Of a stretch of 31,214 nt of DNA, positions 16,558 to 24,042 are shown piece by piece (positions within the stretch are counted from its first letter, which is position 1; each line of letters starts with the position of its first letter). Under the pieces are notes generated by a model. The model had not been told where the DNA came from. It was given only the letters and a program-made list of their open reading frames with translations, and did not search any database. A program made the translations under genes and the position numbers. This stretch comes from a virus. Location of the stretch: positions 1 to 31,214 of the IMG/VR virus record IMGVR_UViG_3300045581_000864. One strand, given 5' to 3'.

Positions 16558-17776
16558 CTTCCAGTACCGCTTTTAATCCGGTTTCTTTTTCCCACCTCTT
16601 TATTATAACATCAATATAAATAGGGGATAATTCCATCATGTAACAATTACGCTTTGACCGCTCGCAGGCAATTAACGTAGTACCGCTACCACCAAACGGA
16701 TCGTAGACACTTTCACCTTGAGCAGAGTTATTAAGTATTGGCCGAAGCATACATTCAAGCGGCTTTTGCGTGCCGTGACCGGTTTGTTCTTCCTTTGTTT
16801 TTGCTCCGTAATTATTATTATCTATATCCCATACTGTTGTTTGATCACGACGTCCCTGCCAATTATGCCTGACTTTCTGACCTTTTCTTACCGCATACCA
16901 TAAAGGCTCGTGCTTATTATGATAGTCCCCCCTGCTTAGTACTAAATGCTGCTTAGACCAAATAATTAGGTTTATTAACTCGAAGCCACTATTTTCTATA
17001 TGTTCGGCAAATTTATGAGTATACTTAGCACTATGCCAGACATAAGCTATATCACCGGTAAATAACGCATAAGCATCAGACCAGTCATATCTATCATCAT
17101 TTAGTACCTTGCCTGTGCTTCTAGCTCCTTTGCCTACTTCGTTACGCCACTCAGGCTCATAATTCACTCCATAAGGCGGATCAGTTACCATTAAAATTGG
17201 CTTTGCTCCATTCATTAGTTTTTCAACATGCTGTGGGTTAGTACTATCTCCGCACATTAAACGATGAAACCCGAGCATATAAATATCACCAAGCTTGGAA
17301 GTAGCTTCTGCCGGGACTTCTATTTCCTCTTCTGCCCCTATTTCTTCTAATATGGCTTTATCAAATATAGGCATCAGCATTTCCTCATCCATACCAAATG
17401 ATACTAACTCCTCCAGATCAAATCGCTCCGTTAGCACAGCAAAATCATATTCCCCGAACGCTAGATTATCTCTAATGTTTAACCTGTCTATTTCGGCAGT
17501 TGTTAGTTTCCTACTCGGTATTAACACCTCAATTTCAGTCTCATCATCGTAACCTGCCATGTATAAAGCCTTTTTACGCTGGTGGCCGCCGATAATGGTG
17601 TAATCGTTATCTACTATTATTCTTTGATGATACCCGTCCTCCTTAATATGAGATGCTAACTTATCCAGCATTTCCTTTGTTATTTTTCTTGGATTATTGG
17701 TATACTCTTTTAATTGCGATAACTTAATGCTCGCCTCCTGCCATGTTATAGTTTCATGATTACTTGGATAGCTCAT
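16547..17776 (-). CDS. ParB-like domain fused to DNA N6-adenine/N4-cytosine methyltransferase
   Basis: 409 residues with a strong AGGAG site before the ATG. Residues about 18-90 form a ParB/Srx-like domain containing GGHQR at 63-67. Residues about 163-405 are a methyltransferase with DPPYG at 199-203 and the SAM-binding DPFGGSGTT at 359-367. The catalytic motif precedes the SAM motif, so it is the beta class (N6_N4_Mtase). It probably methylates adenine or cytosine in phage DNA, protecting it from host restriction or marking it for packaging. The gene is directly coupled to the small terminase. Such ParB-methyltransferase fusions are common in phages; the ParB part may recognise DNA or bind CTP. 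Confidence 0.88.
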   Translation of the reverse strand: MSYPSNHETITWQEASIKLSQLKEYTNNPRKITKEMLDKLASHIKEDGYHQRIIVDNDYTIIGGHQRKKALYMAGYDDETEIEVLIPSRKLTTAEIDRLNIRDNLAFGEYDFAVLTERFDLEELVSFGMDEEMLMPIFDKAILEEIGAEEEIEVPAEATSKLGDIYMLGFHRLMCGDSTNPQHVEKLMNGAKPILMVTDPPYGVNYEPEWRNEVGKGARSTGKVLNDDRYDWSDAYALFTGDIAYVWHSAKYTHKFAEHIENSGFELINLIIWSKQHLVLSRGDYHNKHEPLWYAVRKGQKVRHNWQGRRDQTTVWDIDNNNYGAKTKEEQTGHGTQKPLECMLRPILNNSAQGESVYDPFGGSGTTLIACERSKRNCYMMELSPIYIDVIIKRWEKETGLKAVLEGGK

Positions 17777-18056
17777 GTTCTAACTCCTCTAGCAATTTGT
17801 TTACAAACTTTTTAGGGTTTTTTAGCGGAATGTCTCTACTACCTGCAATCATTTGTTTTTTTACCATCTCTACTATAGTCTCCAGAATCTTAAGCTTTTC
17901 CGAGCTCTCATCTTCTAACAATCTAAATAAGACTTCTAAATATTGACCATTATCGCTCCGTTCGTTAATGACCCACAAAAGCTCATCTTTAAACTCATTG
18001 CTAATATTACCTCTTAAATAACGGTCTATTACAACCTCTTCACATTTTCCCTTCAT
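17760..18056 (-). CDS. Hypothetical protein, helical
   Basis: 98 residues, start with GGAG six bases upstream. It reads MKGKCEEVVIDRYLRGNISN and then LLEDESSEKLKILETIVEMV, mostly helical and acidic/basic alternating. It overlaps both neighbours (17 bases with the gene before it and with the ParB/methyltransferase after it). No family is recognised; it is probably an early or regulatory protein. Confidence 0.5.
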   Translation of the reverse strand: MKGKCEEVVIDRYLRGNISNEFKDELLWVINERSDNGQYLEVLFRLLEDESSEKLKILETIVEMVKKQMIAGSRDIPLKNPKKFVNKLLEELEHELSK

Positions 18057-18378
18057 CTGCTACTCCATTTAATTTTGCGTGATACTCATTATAAACTTCT
18101 GCAAATTCGGTATCCTTCTCTTTTTCTAACAAAACCAACTGCTTACACCGATTAACATGTATCTCTAAATCATCTATTGACTCCGATAACTGAGCTAAAT
18201 TTTTAGTAACCAGTTTTATCTGCCTCTCCATTTGAAAAAAAGCTACCTGAAAAGCCTCGTTATACTTAAAATGCTTACAAGAATGCCAATAACAAATTTC
18301 AGTTAAACCCCTGTTATCATGATATTGGTCTAACTCATTGTAGATGCCGGTAATATGTCTTTGTATCTCTTGGCTCAT
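18040..18378 (-). CDS. Hypothetical protein, coiled-coil, early region
   Basis: 112 residues from the ATG at 18378; a GTG twelve bases upstream (18390) is also possible. It begins MSQEIQRHITGIYNELDQYH and has a long heptad-like stretch (FFQMERQIKLVTKNLAQLSE and on) that suggests a coiled coil, plus a His/Cys pair (CYWHSCKHF). Its end overlaps the next small gene by 17 bases. No function is recognised. Confidence 0.5.
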   Translation of the reverse strand: MSQEIQRHITGIYNELDQYHDNRGLTEICYWHSCKHFKYNEAFQVAFFQMERQIKLVTKNLAQLSESIDDLEIHVNRCKQLVLLEKEKDTEFAEVYNEYHAKLNGVADEGKM

Positions 18379-18380
18379 TA

Positions 18381-18965
18381 TTATACCCACGGTAATTTAT
18401 CTTCTTCAAAAGCATCATCAGTTTGTTTATCACTGGCCTTTTTATAGTTAATCGGAAACTTTCCGCTTCTCTCGTCCATAAATTCGTTATATCTGGCATG
18501 ATCAGAGGTAATAATAGTCTTGATCTCATTACGGGGCTTATCGCCTTGATCATTAATGGTAATTTCAGCTACACATATAAGGTTATCAAGATCAGCAAAG
18601 CTCTTAATCTGTCTCTGCTTTTCTGCCTCCGGTGATTTATCCTTGGAATGCAAACCGCGAGCAGAGTTAAGTATTGCTTTGATCATACTCCTTCCGATTC
18701 CAGCGTATAGCGGGGAATTATCGCTATGAAGACCGATCTTGCTCCAGATTTTCCTATGCTCATACTGGCCACTTAGCACTATAAACTCACAGGCAAGATA
18801 TACGCAAGTACCCGATTTACTCTTAGTAGCATAGCCATCTGGCCACTCTTTTGTAACGTGGTTGCCTCCTTTAAGTAATAACCTCACTTTTGCTATGGTT
18901 TTATGCGGTATTAACTCATAAGACATTTGGTCTTCAGCATCATTAAAGTTATTCCATTTACTCAT
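18381..18965 (-). CDS. DUF669-like phage protein (possible ssDNA-binding or recombination)
   Basis: 194 residues, start with GGAG six bases upstream. The order LIPHKTIAKVRLLLKGGNH, then SGTCVYLACEFIVLSGQYEHRKIW, then YAGIGRSMIKAILNSARGL, then DLDNLICVAEITI matches phage proteins that resemble DUF669: pxGxYxxxxxxxKxxxxGxxYLxxxFxVxxGxYxGRxxW, then a small helix and a final NxxxxP-like strand. Such proteins are coded with recombination and replication genes and some look like single-strand binding folds. The last 25 residues are acidic with DKLPWV, as in SSB tails. Assignment is tentative. Confidence 0.5.
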   Translation of the reverse strand: MSKWNNFNDAEDQMSYELIPHKTIAKVRLLLKGGNHVTKEWPDGYATKSKSGTCVYLACEFIVLSGQYEHRKIWSKIGLHSDNSPLYAGIGRSMIKAILNSARGLHSKDKSPEAEKQRQIKSFADLDNLICVAEITINDQGDKPRNEIKTIITSDHARYNEFMDERSGKFPINYKKASDKQTDDAFEEDKLPWV

Positions 18966-19191
18966 TGTTTTGCTCCACTAGTTTTTTTAATTCTTCAATA
19001 TTTTTGTTAATTTGCTCCCTAAGATAATGAAAAAACCAACTGTCAAACTCACTATCAAATATTAACCATTCTCTATTTTCATTCAGTTCTTTTCGCGAGG
19101 AATATGAAAGCTTATAGTCCTCCATATCCCGCCTAATCTCTTCTCTTAAATTGCGAATTGACGTGTATTTCCTAGCTTCTTGTTCGCTCAT
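18958..19191 (-). CDS. Small hypothetical protein, coiled-coil
   Basis: 77 residues with an AGGAG ribosome site seven bases before the ATG. It is helical and charged (REEIRRDMEDYKLSYSSRKE, then FDSWFFHYLREQINKNIEEL). It overlaps the DUF669-like gene by 8 bases and follows the cytosine methyltransferase by 4. No family is recognised. Confidence 0.55.
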   Translation of the reverse strand: MSEQEARKYTSIRNLREEIRRDMEDYKLSYSSRKELNENREWLIFDSEFDSWFFHYLREQINKNIEELKKLVEQNNE

Positions 19192-19195
19192 CTAT

Positions 19196-20215
19196 TTACT
19201 CCTGCTGTTGATTTATAATTGCTTCTCCCAAAAACTCAGGAATTAAAGGTACAACACTATTACCGAGTGCCATAAGGCGCTGCATGCGGCTTCCTCCCTC
19301 CGTCCAGCTAATAGGATAGCCCATAAGCCATTCCACCCAATCAGGATTCAACCTCTCATCTTTTAGCCTTGCTACTTCTAAAGGCTCTTCGCCCCATTGC
19401 TTAATGCCTCGGCTGCAATAGTACATGCCAATCTGCTCTTGTGAGCATATCGGGCTAGTTTCCTTAAATCCCCTACATCCTTGTAATCCCTGCTGGTCGG
19501 AGTCGGGAAGAACCTTACATATCTGGCTAGCCCTAGACTTCCTGATACCCCATTCCTGCTGTGTTTTCGGACACTTCCTGTTTTTGTTACCAGGTAAATA
19601 TCGTCTTTGCTGATTATATTCCCCACCGTGGCATCGCTTGCAGTCGGTGTCGGAAGCATTTTTACAACTGTCTCCAAATGCGGACTCTGTCTCCTCCTTT
19701 CCGATGGACAATCTGACTTTACTGTTGCAAGCGGGGTAGGCAATAATCCATATCCTATCCCGTCTGTGAGGTGCGCCAAAGGCGGAAGCCGGTATGCAAT
19801 GCCACTGCGCATCATACCCGATCGCCCATAAATCTTGCAGGACGCTGATAAGTCCTTGACTGCGAAGGTTTGCCACGTTTTCGATAATTGCATATTTGGG
19901 TCTGATTTCATTTATTAACCTCGCAAATTCTTTCCATAGTCCTGAGCGTTTAGCCGCTATTCCTTTCTGCTTGCCTGCTACCGATATGTCCTGACAGGGG
20001 AATCCTCCTGCAATTACGTCAATTTGGGGGAGAGCTTTTAAGTCTTCCTTGTCTATAACGGTAATATCAGAAAATATCGGTACGGATGGCCAGTGTTTTT
20101 TTAATATCTGCCGGCAGAATGGGTTAATCTCACAAAAGGCCACAGTCTGCATGCTTGCCGCTTCCAAGCCTATTGAAAATCCCCCTATCCCCGAAAAAAT
20201 GTCAAATACATTCAT
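19196..20215 (-). CDS. C5-cytosine DNA methyltransferase (phage-type)
   Basis: 339 residues. Motif I (FDIFSGIGGFSIGLE) starts at residue 4, motif IV GFPCQDIS is at 71-78 with catalytic Cys74, motif VI ENV is at 112-114, motif VIII RRDRIW is at 151-156, and motif X LGNSVVP is near residue 320. The enzyme transfers a methyl group to C5 of cytosine in a short target. The target-recognition region (about 160-300) is Cys- and Arg-rich and hard to align. Its ATG overlaps the stop of the replication protein (ATGA). A long second frame opens inside it and is described as a finding. Likely role: protecting phage DNA from restriction or altering gene expression. Confidence 0.92.
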   Translation of the reverse strand: MNVFDIFSGIGGFSIGLEAASMQTVAFCEINPFCRQILKKHWPSVPIFSDITVIDKEDLKALPQIDVIAGGFPCQDISVAGKQKGIAAKRSGLWKEFARLINEIRPKYAIIENVANLRSQGLISVLQDLWAIGYDAQWHCIPASAFGAPHRRDRIWIIAYPACNSKVRLSIGKEETESAFGDSCKNASDTDCKRCHGGEYNQQRRYLPGNKNRKCPKTQQEWGIRKSRASQICKVLPDSDQQGLQGCRGFKETSPICSQEQIGMYYCSRGIKQWGEEPLEVARLKDERLNPDWVEWLMGYPISWTEGGSRMQRLMALGNSVVPLIPEFLGEAIINQQQE

Positions 20216-21708
20216 TTTTCTTCCTTATTCCTTTTTGCTTCTTCAAGTATTTCGCTTAAAACCATCGGTTTGTAATTTTCTTTAAATTCCTGGTCTTTTA
20301 AGACTTTTTCAGGAGTTAGAACTATCGGGTCTTTATAAAAATTCTTATATTCAGAATGAGGGTTTGTGCCGTGTAATTCCAAGGTTAAACCCGTCTCAAG
20401 AATAACTCTTTCAAGTTCGTCTAAATGCCCCGGAGCCGTTATTCTCTCAATAAGGAAAGGTACGGTTTCTATAATCACCTTGCCCGGTGTTTCAATAACC
20501 TTTAGCATGGGATTGTTTAGCATGCCGGTTAGATTACTGGTTATGATGAGAGACTTGAATTTTAACCAATTTTGCTTCTCGGGTCGTAACTTTGGGGTTA
20601 TTTCAACTTGTGCATTATCGTTACTCGGTTGTTCTTCTTCCTTGGTTTTAGAAGCAAGCCTTAATCCCGTAATTTTAACGTTTTCACCGTAAACCGACTT
20701 AATAGCTTTAGGGATTTTATCCTTGTCAATATCGCTTAAAAGCATATCTCCCGTATAAATACCGATCTTATCGGGTTCAAGTTCCCTAAATATACAACCA
20801 TCATGTATTTGGCCCGCTCTCTCTTCTCCCAAAGCCTTCCATAAAGCTTGAGAGAGTAGCATTTTTCTTGTTTGTTCATCCGCAAGTAGAGCGATATCGT
20901 CTTGTTTCATTTTTGGAATTTCTTTTGATGGTTGGAGCCCGTCACAATTTGTGACAGACTCAGTTGGTTTATTTTGATTTTCTGACTTAGGAGCAACTTG
21001 CTTCGGCTCCGTAAGAGAGCAAGAAGCAAAAGTTGCGTTCTGATTTTCTTGAGTATGGTCGCGCGTGCGCGTATTAGTTTCCGTTTTTATAATACTAGAC
21101 TTATACGAAGATAAACCCCCTTTAGCGTAGCTAAGGGGTTTATCTTCTACTACTGCTTCTACTGAGTTTCTATGTTCCTGCAACCCCTTAGAAAAAGACG
21201 TGTTGACAATATATATGGTGGACAAATTTGTCGGGGATACCAGACATTTTTGACTTGTATGCAAGTCATTTTTGTCAGGGGTTTCAACCAATTTTATTGC
21301 ACTTTTTCTATAAAATTCTTTTGGATTTTTTAAAATTTCTAATGACTCTTTAGTGCGTTTCGCAGAGTAGACAAAATGGTATTCTTTTTCCTTATAGTTA
21401 TATGAAGTGTGCGATGTTATCTCATATAAATCAGCTAATTGTGCTAAAAACCTACTACGCTGTCTTGCTCCTTGCTTACATTTTGATTGAAGAAATTTAC
21501 TATTAAAAATAACTTCATCAGGATTCTTCGAAAAAAGAAATTCTATAGCTGCAATAAATGTAATAGCTTCATATGCTATTGTCTTTGATGGATTGCAAGC
21601 TCTTTTTATATCAAGCCACTTATCATAACACGTATTATAAATATCCTTTTCACTAAGATTTTTCTTTCTTTGAAAGTCTACGTAGGATACGTTAGCCACC
21701 TTACTCAC
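20212..21708 (-). CDS. Replication initiator-like protein with DnaA-N-like domain
   Basis: 498 residues from a GTG with GGGAGGAG just upstream. Three parts can be seen. Residues about 25-130 (DIKRACNPSKTIAYEA, then DLYEITSHTSYNYKEKEYHF) resemble the N-terminal domain of the second Rep-like protein near the right end. Residues about 140-270 are low-complexity and Ser/Lys/Thr-rich. Residues about 285-350 (LSQALWKALGEE, then ELEPDKIGIYTGDMLLSDI, then SVYGENVKITGL) have the outline of the DnaA N-terminal domain. Proteins with this build are known from Rickettsia plasmids and RAGE. No ATPase motif is present, so it would recruit host DnaA or helicase. The gene is in the early operon between the nuclease-like and cytosine-methylase genes. 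Confidence 0.65.
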   Translation of the reverse strand: MSKVANVSYVDFQRKKNLSEKDIYNTCYDKWLDIKRACNPSKTIAYEAITFIAAIEFLFSKNPDEVIFNSKFLQSKCKQGARQRSRFLAQLADLYEITSHTSYNYKEKEYHFVYSAKRTKESLEILKNPKEFYRKSAIKLVETPDKNDLHTSQKCLVSPTNLSTIYIVNTSFSKGLQEHRNSVEAVVEDKPLSYAKGGLSSYKSSIIKTETNTRTRDHTQENQNATFASCSLTEPKQVAPKSENQNKPTESVTNCDGLQPSKEIPKMKQDDIALLADEQTRKMLLSQALWKALGEERAGQIHDGCIFRELEPDKIGIYTGDMLLSDIDKDKIPKAIKSVYGENVKITGLRLASKTKEEEQPSNDNAQVEITPKLRPEKQNWLKFKSLIITSNLTGMLNNPMLKVIETPGKVIIETVPFLIERITAPGHLDELERVILETGLTLELHGTNPHSEYKNFYKDPIVLTPEKVLKDQEFKENYKPMVLSEILEEAKRNKEEK

Positions 21709-22180
21709 TTTCTCCTCCCTGAGTTTGTTTAGTTTCTATTTTTTTGCCATATTTATCGGCATCGCCTTTAGGTAATAAAAAACCCTTTGAAGTCATTAAA
21801 TTGTTTTCTATGATGGGGTAACGTCCAGAACAACACATCCCACTAAGTATATTCGTCTGAAATAGATAAAGGACATCATAGTTACCTATGCAGTACAGCC
21901 ATGAATTATCATTTCTGAATATTCCGCTATCCGAATATGGAGTATCCGGATTATGTCTTTCTGCAGTCTCTATCCACAAATTACCCGTGGTTTTAAAAAC
22001 TTTATCTAATTTACATTCAACCCCTTGCATGTTTTCACCAAACTTGTATTGGTATTCTTTTGTCTGAAAATTTACTATTCCAATATTAAGTTTCTTTTGA
22101 AGCCAATAGGCACAATGATCCTGAAACTTTTGACCTTCCTCGAGTTGTGCTTGATAATTCTGTTTGTAATCAAATTTCAT
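21701..22180 (-). CDS. Possible PD-(D/E)XK nuclease, phage early protein
   Basis: 159 residues from the ATG at 22180, chosen for its GGGAGGTG site 8 bases upstream; 26 extra codons upstream are not needed. It has YQYKFGENMQGVECKLDKVF (residues about 44-62), where GVECK could be the (D/E)XK core, followed by NLWIETAERHN and DSGIFRNDNSWLYCIGNYDV. This pattern occurs in phage proteins thought to be nucleases or Holliday-junction-type enzymes. The family is known to me only as hypothetical. The gene overlaps the MT-A70 gene by 11 bases and the replication gene by 8 bases. Confidence 0.55.
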   Translation of the reverse strand: MKFDYKQNYQAQLEEGQKFQDHCAYWLQKKLNIGIVNFQTKEYQYKFGENMQGVECKLDKVFKTTGNLWIETAERHNPDTPYSDSGIFRNDNSWLYCIGNYDVLYLFQTNILSGMCCSGRYPIIENNLMTSKGFLLPKGDADKYGKKIETKQTQGGESE

Positions 22181-23321
22181 TACCGAACACCTCCCACCCT
22201 TCTGCTGACTTTCGAGCAAAAAGCTCAAGCTTGTTGCCGTAGCTATATAATGTTTCAATTATGTTCCTAAATTCTTCCGGTTTTTCTGAATGACGATCGC
22301 TTCTTTCAATACTTTGTACAGAGTCAAATAATTGAACGTTATCAGGAGTGCAGCTTCCCTTAGTAGCTATTAATAACAATTCATGACGTACCGAATTGTA
22401 ATGTCCCATATTATGTTTAACTTTATCCCATATAAAATTAGTCTTATACTTAAAGCCCCAAGCATTTATTAGTTCTAGTGCCTCAGGTAGTAATGGAGCC
22501 GTACCCCATAGAAAAAGAACTGCGTTATCTTCAGTTAAAGAAGAGAGCGGCATATTTTTTAGCTCATTTATGCTCATCGTATTATAATGGTCTATTGCCC
22601 CGCCGTGGTTACCTCCTGCTCTCTGATCCTCGTATTGCCATGGAGGGTCGGCGTATATAACTCGGTACTTACCTTTTGGCCACTCTATAGCCTTATTTTT
22701 TTCAAGGCGCTCGGCTTTCTGTATTTGGGTATAGACCTTCTTAATACTGGACTTACCTTCTGCCACTTCAGCTTTTTGTTCCTCAGTGCCTTGTTGTTGT
22801 ATTTTATCGTATTGAAAAGCTGTCATATGGCTTACACCTGCTTTTTTAGCTATAGCCTCTAATGCTCTTCCCTTCTCTGTATTTTGAGTTTTTTTATTAT
22901 CTTGTGAACTTGTGTAAACTGGTTTACTAATGTTGGTATATTCTTTGATAAGATCATTTCTAGCACCTTGCCTCTCCTTAGCCTTCTGGGCTTCCAGTTC
23001 CTTCAATCTATAAGCTAGTGCTAGCCTGGTTTCCGTTGGCAAATTCCTTCTGCTAAACTGGTTATTGATCATCCAGAGCTTTACGTCCAATTCAGTCTCT
23101 AGCTCGGTCTTTTCTACTACCTTGAAACTTATGCCGTGCTTACTGCAAATGGCGTATCTATGGTGTCCGTCTATTATTGTATTATTCCATACTACCAGCG
23201 CATGGAGGCAACCTTCATGCTTAAGGCTAGCTTCCAAAGCAATTAGTTCCTCTAGGCTTAAAGGTGGAATAAGATTTTGAAAGTTTTGGTTAATTATTAA
23301 CTGATTCACTTTTTTCCTCAT
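22170..23321 (-). CDS. ParB-like domain fused to MT-A70-type adenine methyltransferase
   Basis: 383 residues. Residues about 15-90 are ParB-like, with DGHHRYA at 51-57. Residues about 110-210 are a basic linker with an HTH-like segment (LEAIAKKAGVSHMTAFQYDK). The C-terminal half is an MT-A70 family N6-adenine methyltransferase with DPPWQY at 225-230, the catalytic loop. It may methylate adenine in DNA; enzymes of this type in phages and plasmids are often orphan. Together with the gene at 16547-17776 it forms a pair of ParB-methyltransferase fusions of different catalytic classes. The start overlaps the 54-residue gene by 32 bases. Confidence 0.9.
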   Translation of the reverse strand: MRKKVNQLIINQNFQNLIPPLSLEELIALEASLKHEGCLHALVVWNNTIIDGHHRYAICSKHGISFKVVEKTELETELDVKLWMINNQFSRRNLPTETRLALAYRLKELEAQKAKERQGARNDLIKEYTNISKPVYTSSQDNKKTQNTEKGRALEAIAKKAGVSHMTAFQYDKIQQQGTEEQKAEVAEGKSSIKKVYTQIQKAERLEKNKAIEWPKGKYRVIYADPPWQYEDQRAGGNHGGAIDHYNTMSINELKNMPLSSLTEDNAVLFLWGTAPLLPEALELINAWGFKYKTNFIWDKVKHNMGHYNSVRHELLLIATKGSCTPDNVQLFDSVQSIERSDRHSEKPEEFRNIIETLYSYGNKLELFARKSAEGWEVFGNEI

Positions 23322-23454
23322 CTAAAATTAAGTGCACCAATGTCTCTACATCATGCGTACAGTTTGCATAAGTTAACACCCCTTTCGTGATGTCTTGATT
23401 CTTCCTTATTCTTAAAGCTAATAATTTTAACTGTTCTTCTTTCTCTTGATTCAT
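23290..23454 (-). CDS. 54-residue hypothetical protein
   Basis: A short frame starting MNQEKEEQLKLLALRIRKNQ and continuing with DITKGVLTYANCTHDVETLV. The ATG has AAGGA a few bases upstream, and the end overlaps the MT-A70 gene by 32 bases in another frame. The stop of the preceding small gene lies inside the ribosome site, which suggests coupling. Function is unknown; helical, acidic/basic mixed. Confidence 0.5.
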   Translation of the reverse strand: MNQEKEEQLKLLALRIRKNQDITKGVLTYANCTHDVETLVHLILDEEKSESVNN

Positions 23455-23459
23455 ATTCC

Positions 23460-23606
23460 TTAGTTATTTCGGTTATTCTGATTAATGCCCCGCCTTATTG
23501 CGTAAATTTGTAAGGCTTCCTTTATTACTCGAATTCGTGTATGTTCAGCTCTTGATGCTAGTAATTGGCGGATTTTAGAGAGAAGGTGGAAGAAGAAAGA
23601 GGGCAT
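23460..23606 (-). CDS. 48-residue basic hypothetical protein, first gene of the early run
   Basis: A short, Arg-rich helical protein: MPSFFFHLLSKIRQLLASRA, then EHTRIRVIKEALQIYAIRRG. No good ribosome site precedes it. It fits exactly between the winged-helix gene and the 54-residue gene, with only a few bases on each side. It could be a small DNA-binding or regulatory protein. Confidence is limited by the absence of a ribosome site. Confidence 0.4.
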   Translation of the reverse strand: MPSFFFHLLSKIRQLLASRAEHTRIRVIKEALQIYAIRRGINQNNRNN

Positions 23607-23615
23607 AATAAAAAT

Positions 23616-23936
23616 TTATTTTTGGAAAAAATATTGAACTAATTTTGGGCTTACAGTTATATAAACAGATTGATTACCTCGTTGCTCGGATGTCTTATAT
23701 TTAAGTAATCCTGTATCTACTAAACGATCTAATATTCGTATAACATTGGTTCTATCTTTAACTTTGAAGATTTTTATAAGAGATGGTATATCTGTTTTTC
23801 CCTCGATAATTATTGAGTTATTGTTTGTAGATAAAACAAGAGATATGACAGCGTACAAATAACCAGTATCACTTATATTGATATAATCAACTTCTTCTAC
23901 AAATCTAATTAAACCTATCAAGTCACACATAAACAT
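23616..23936 (-). CDS. Small winged-helix transcription regulator
   Basis: 106 residues from the ATG at 23936; a TTG at 23942 is in frame. It has a winged-helix outline: IPSLIKIFKVKDRTNVIRIL (recognition helix region), then DRLVDTGLLKYKTSEQRGNQSVYITVSP (wing). This resembles MarR-type or replication-control regulators. It is transcribed away from the sodium:solute symporter gene and could control the intergenic region or the early phage genes. It lies at the junction between phage and cargo genes. Confidence 0.55.
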   Translation of the reverse strand: MFMCDLIGLIRFVEEVDYINISDTGYLYAVISLVLSTNNNSIIIEGKTDIPSLIKIFKVKDRTNVIRILDRLVDTGLLKYKTSEQRGNQSVYITVSPKLVQYFFQK

Positions 23937-24042
23937 TAACAAAGTACCTGTTTTTTACAAATTAGGATGAATTTTAACAAAATTTCGTTATTATAAAATC
24001 ATTAAGGCGTAAACGCTTTTTATTAATCAATTCTTAATAATT

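Noticed and set aside
24007-24016. GCGT-AA-ACGC hairpin upstream of the symporter
   Set aside because: The stem is too short to be a terminator or a firm operator without other support.
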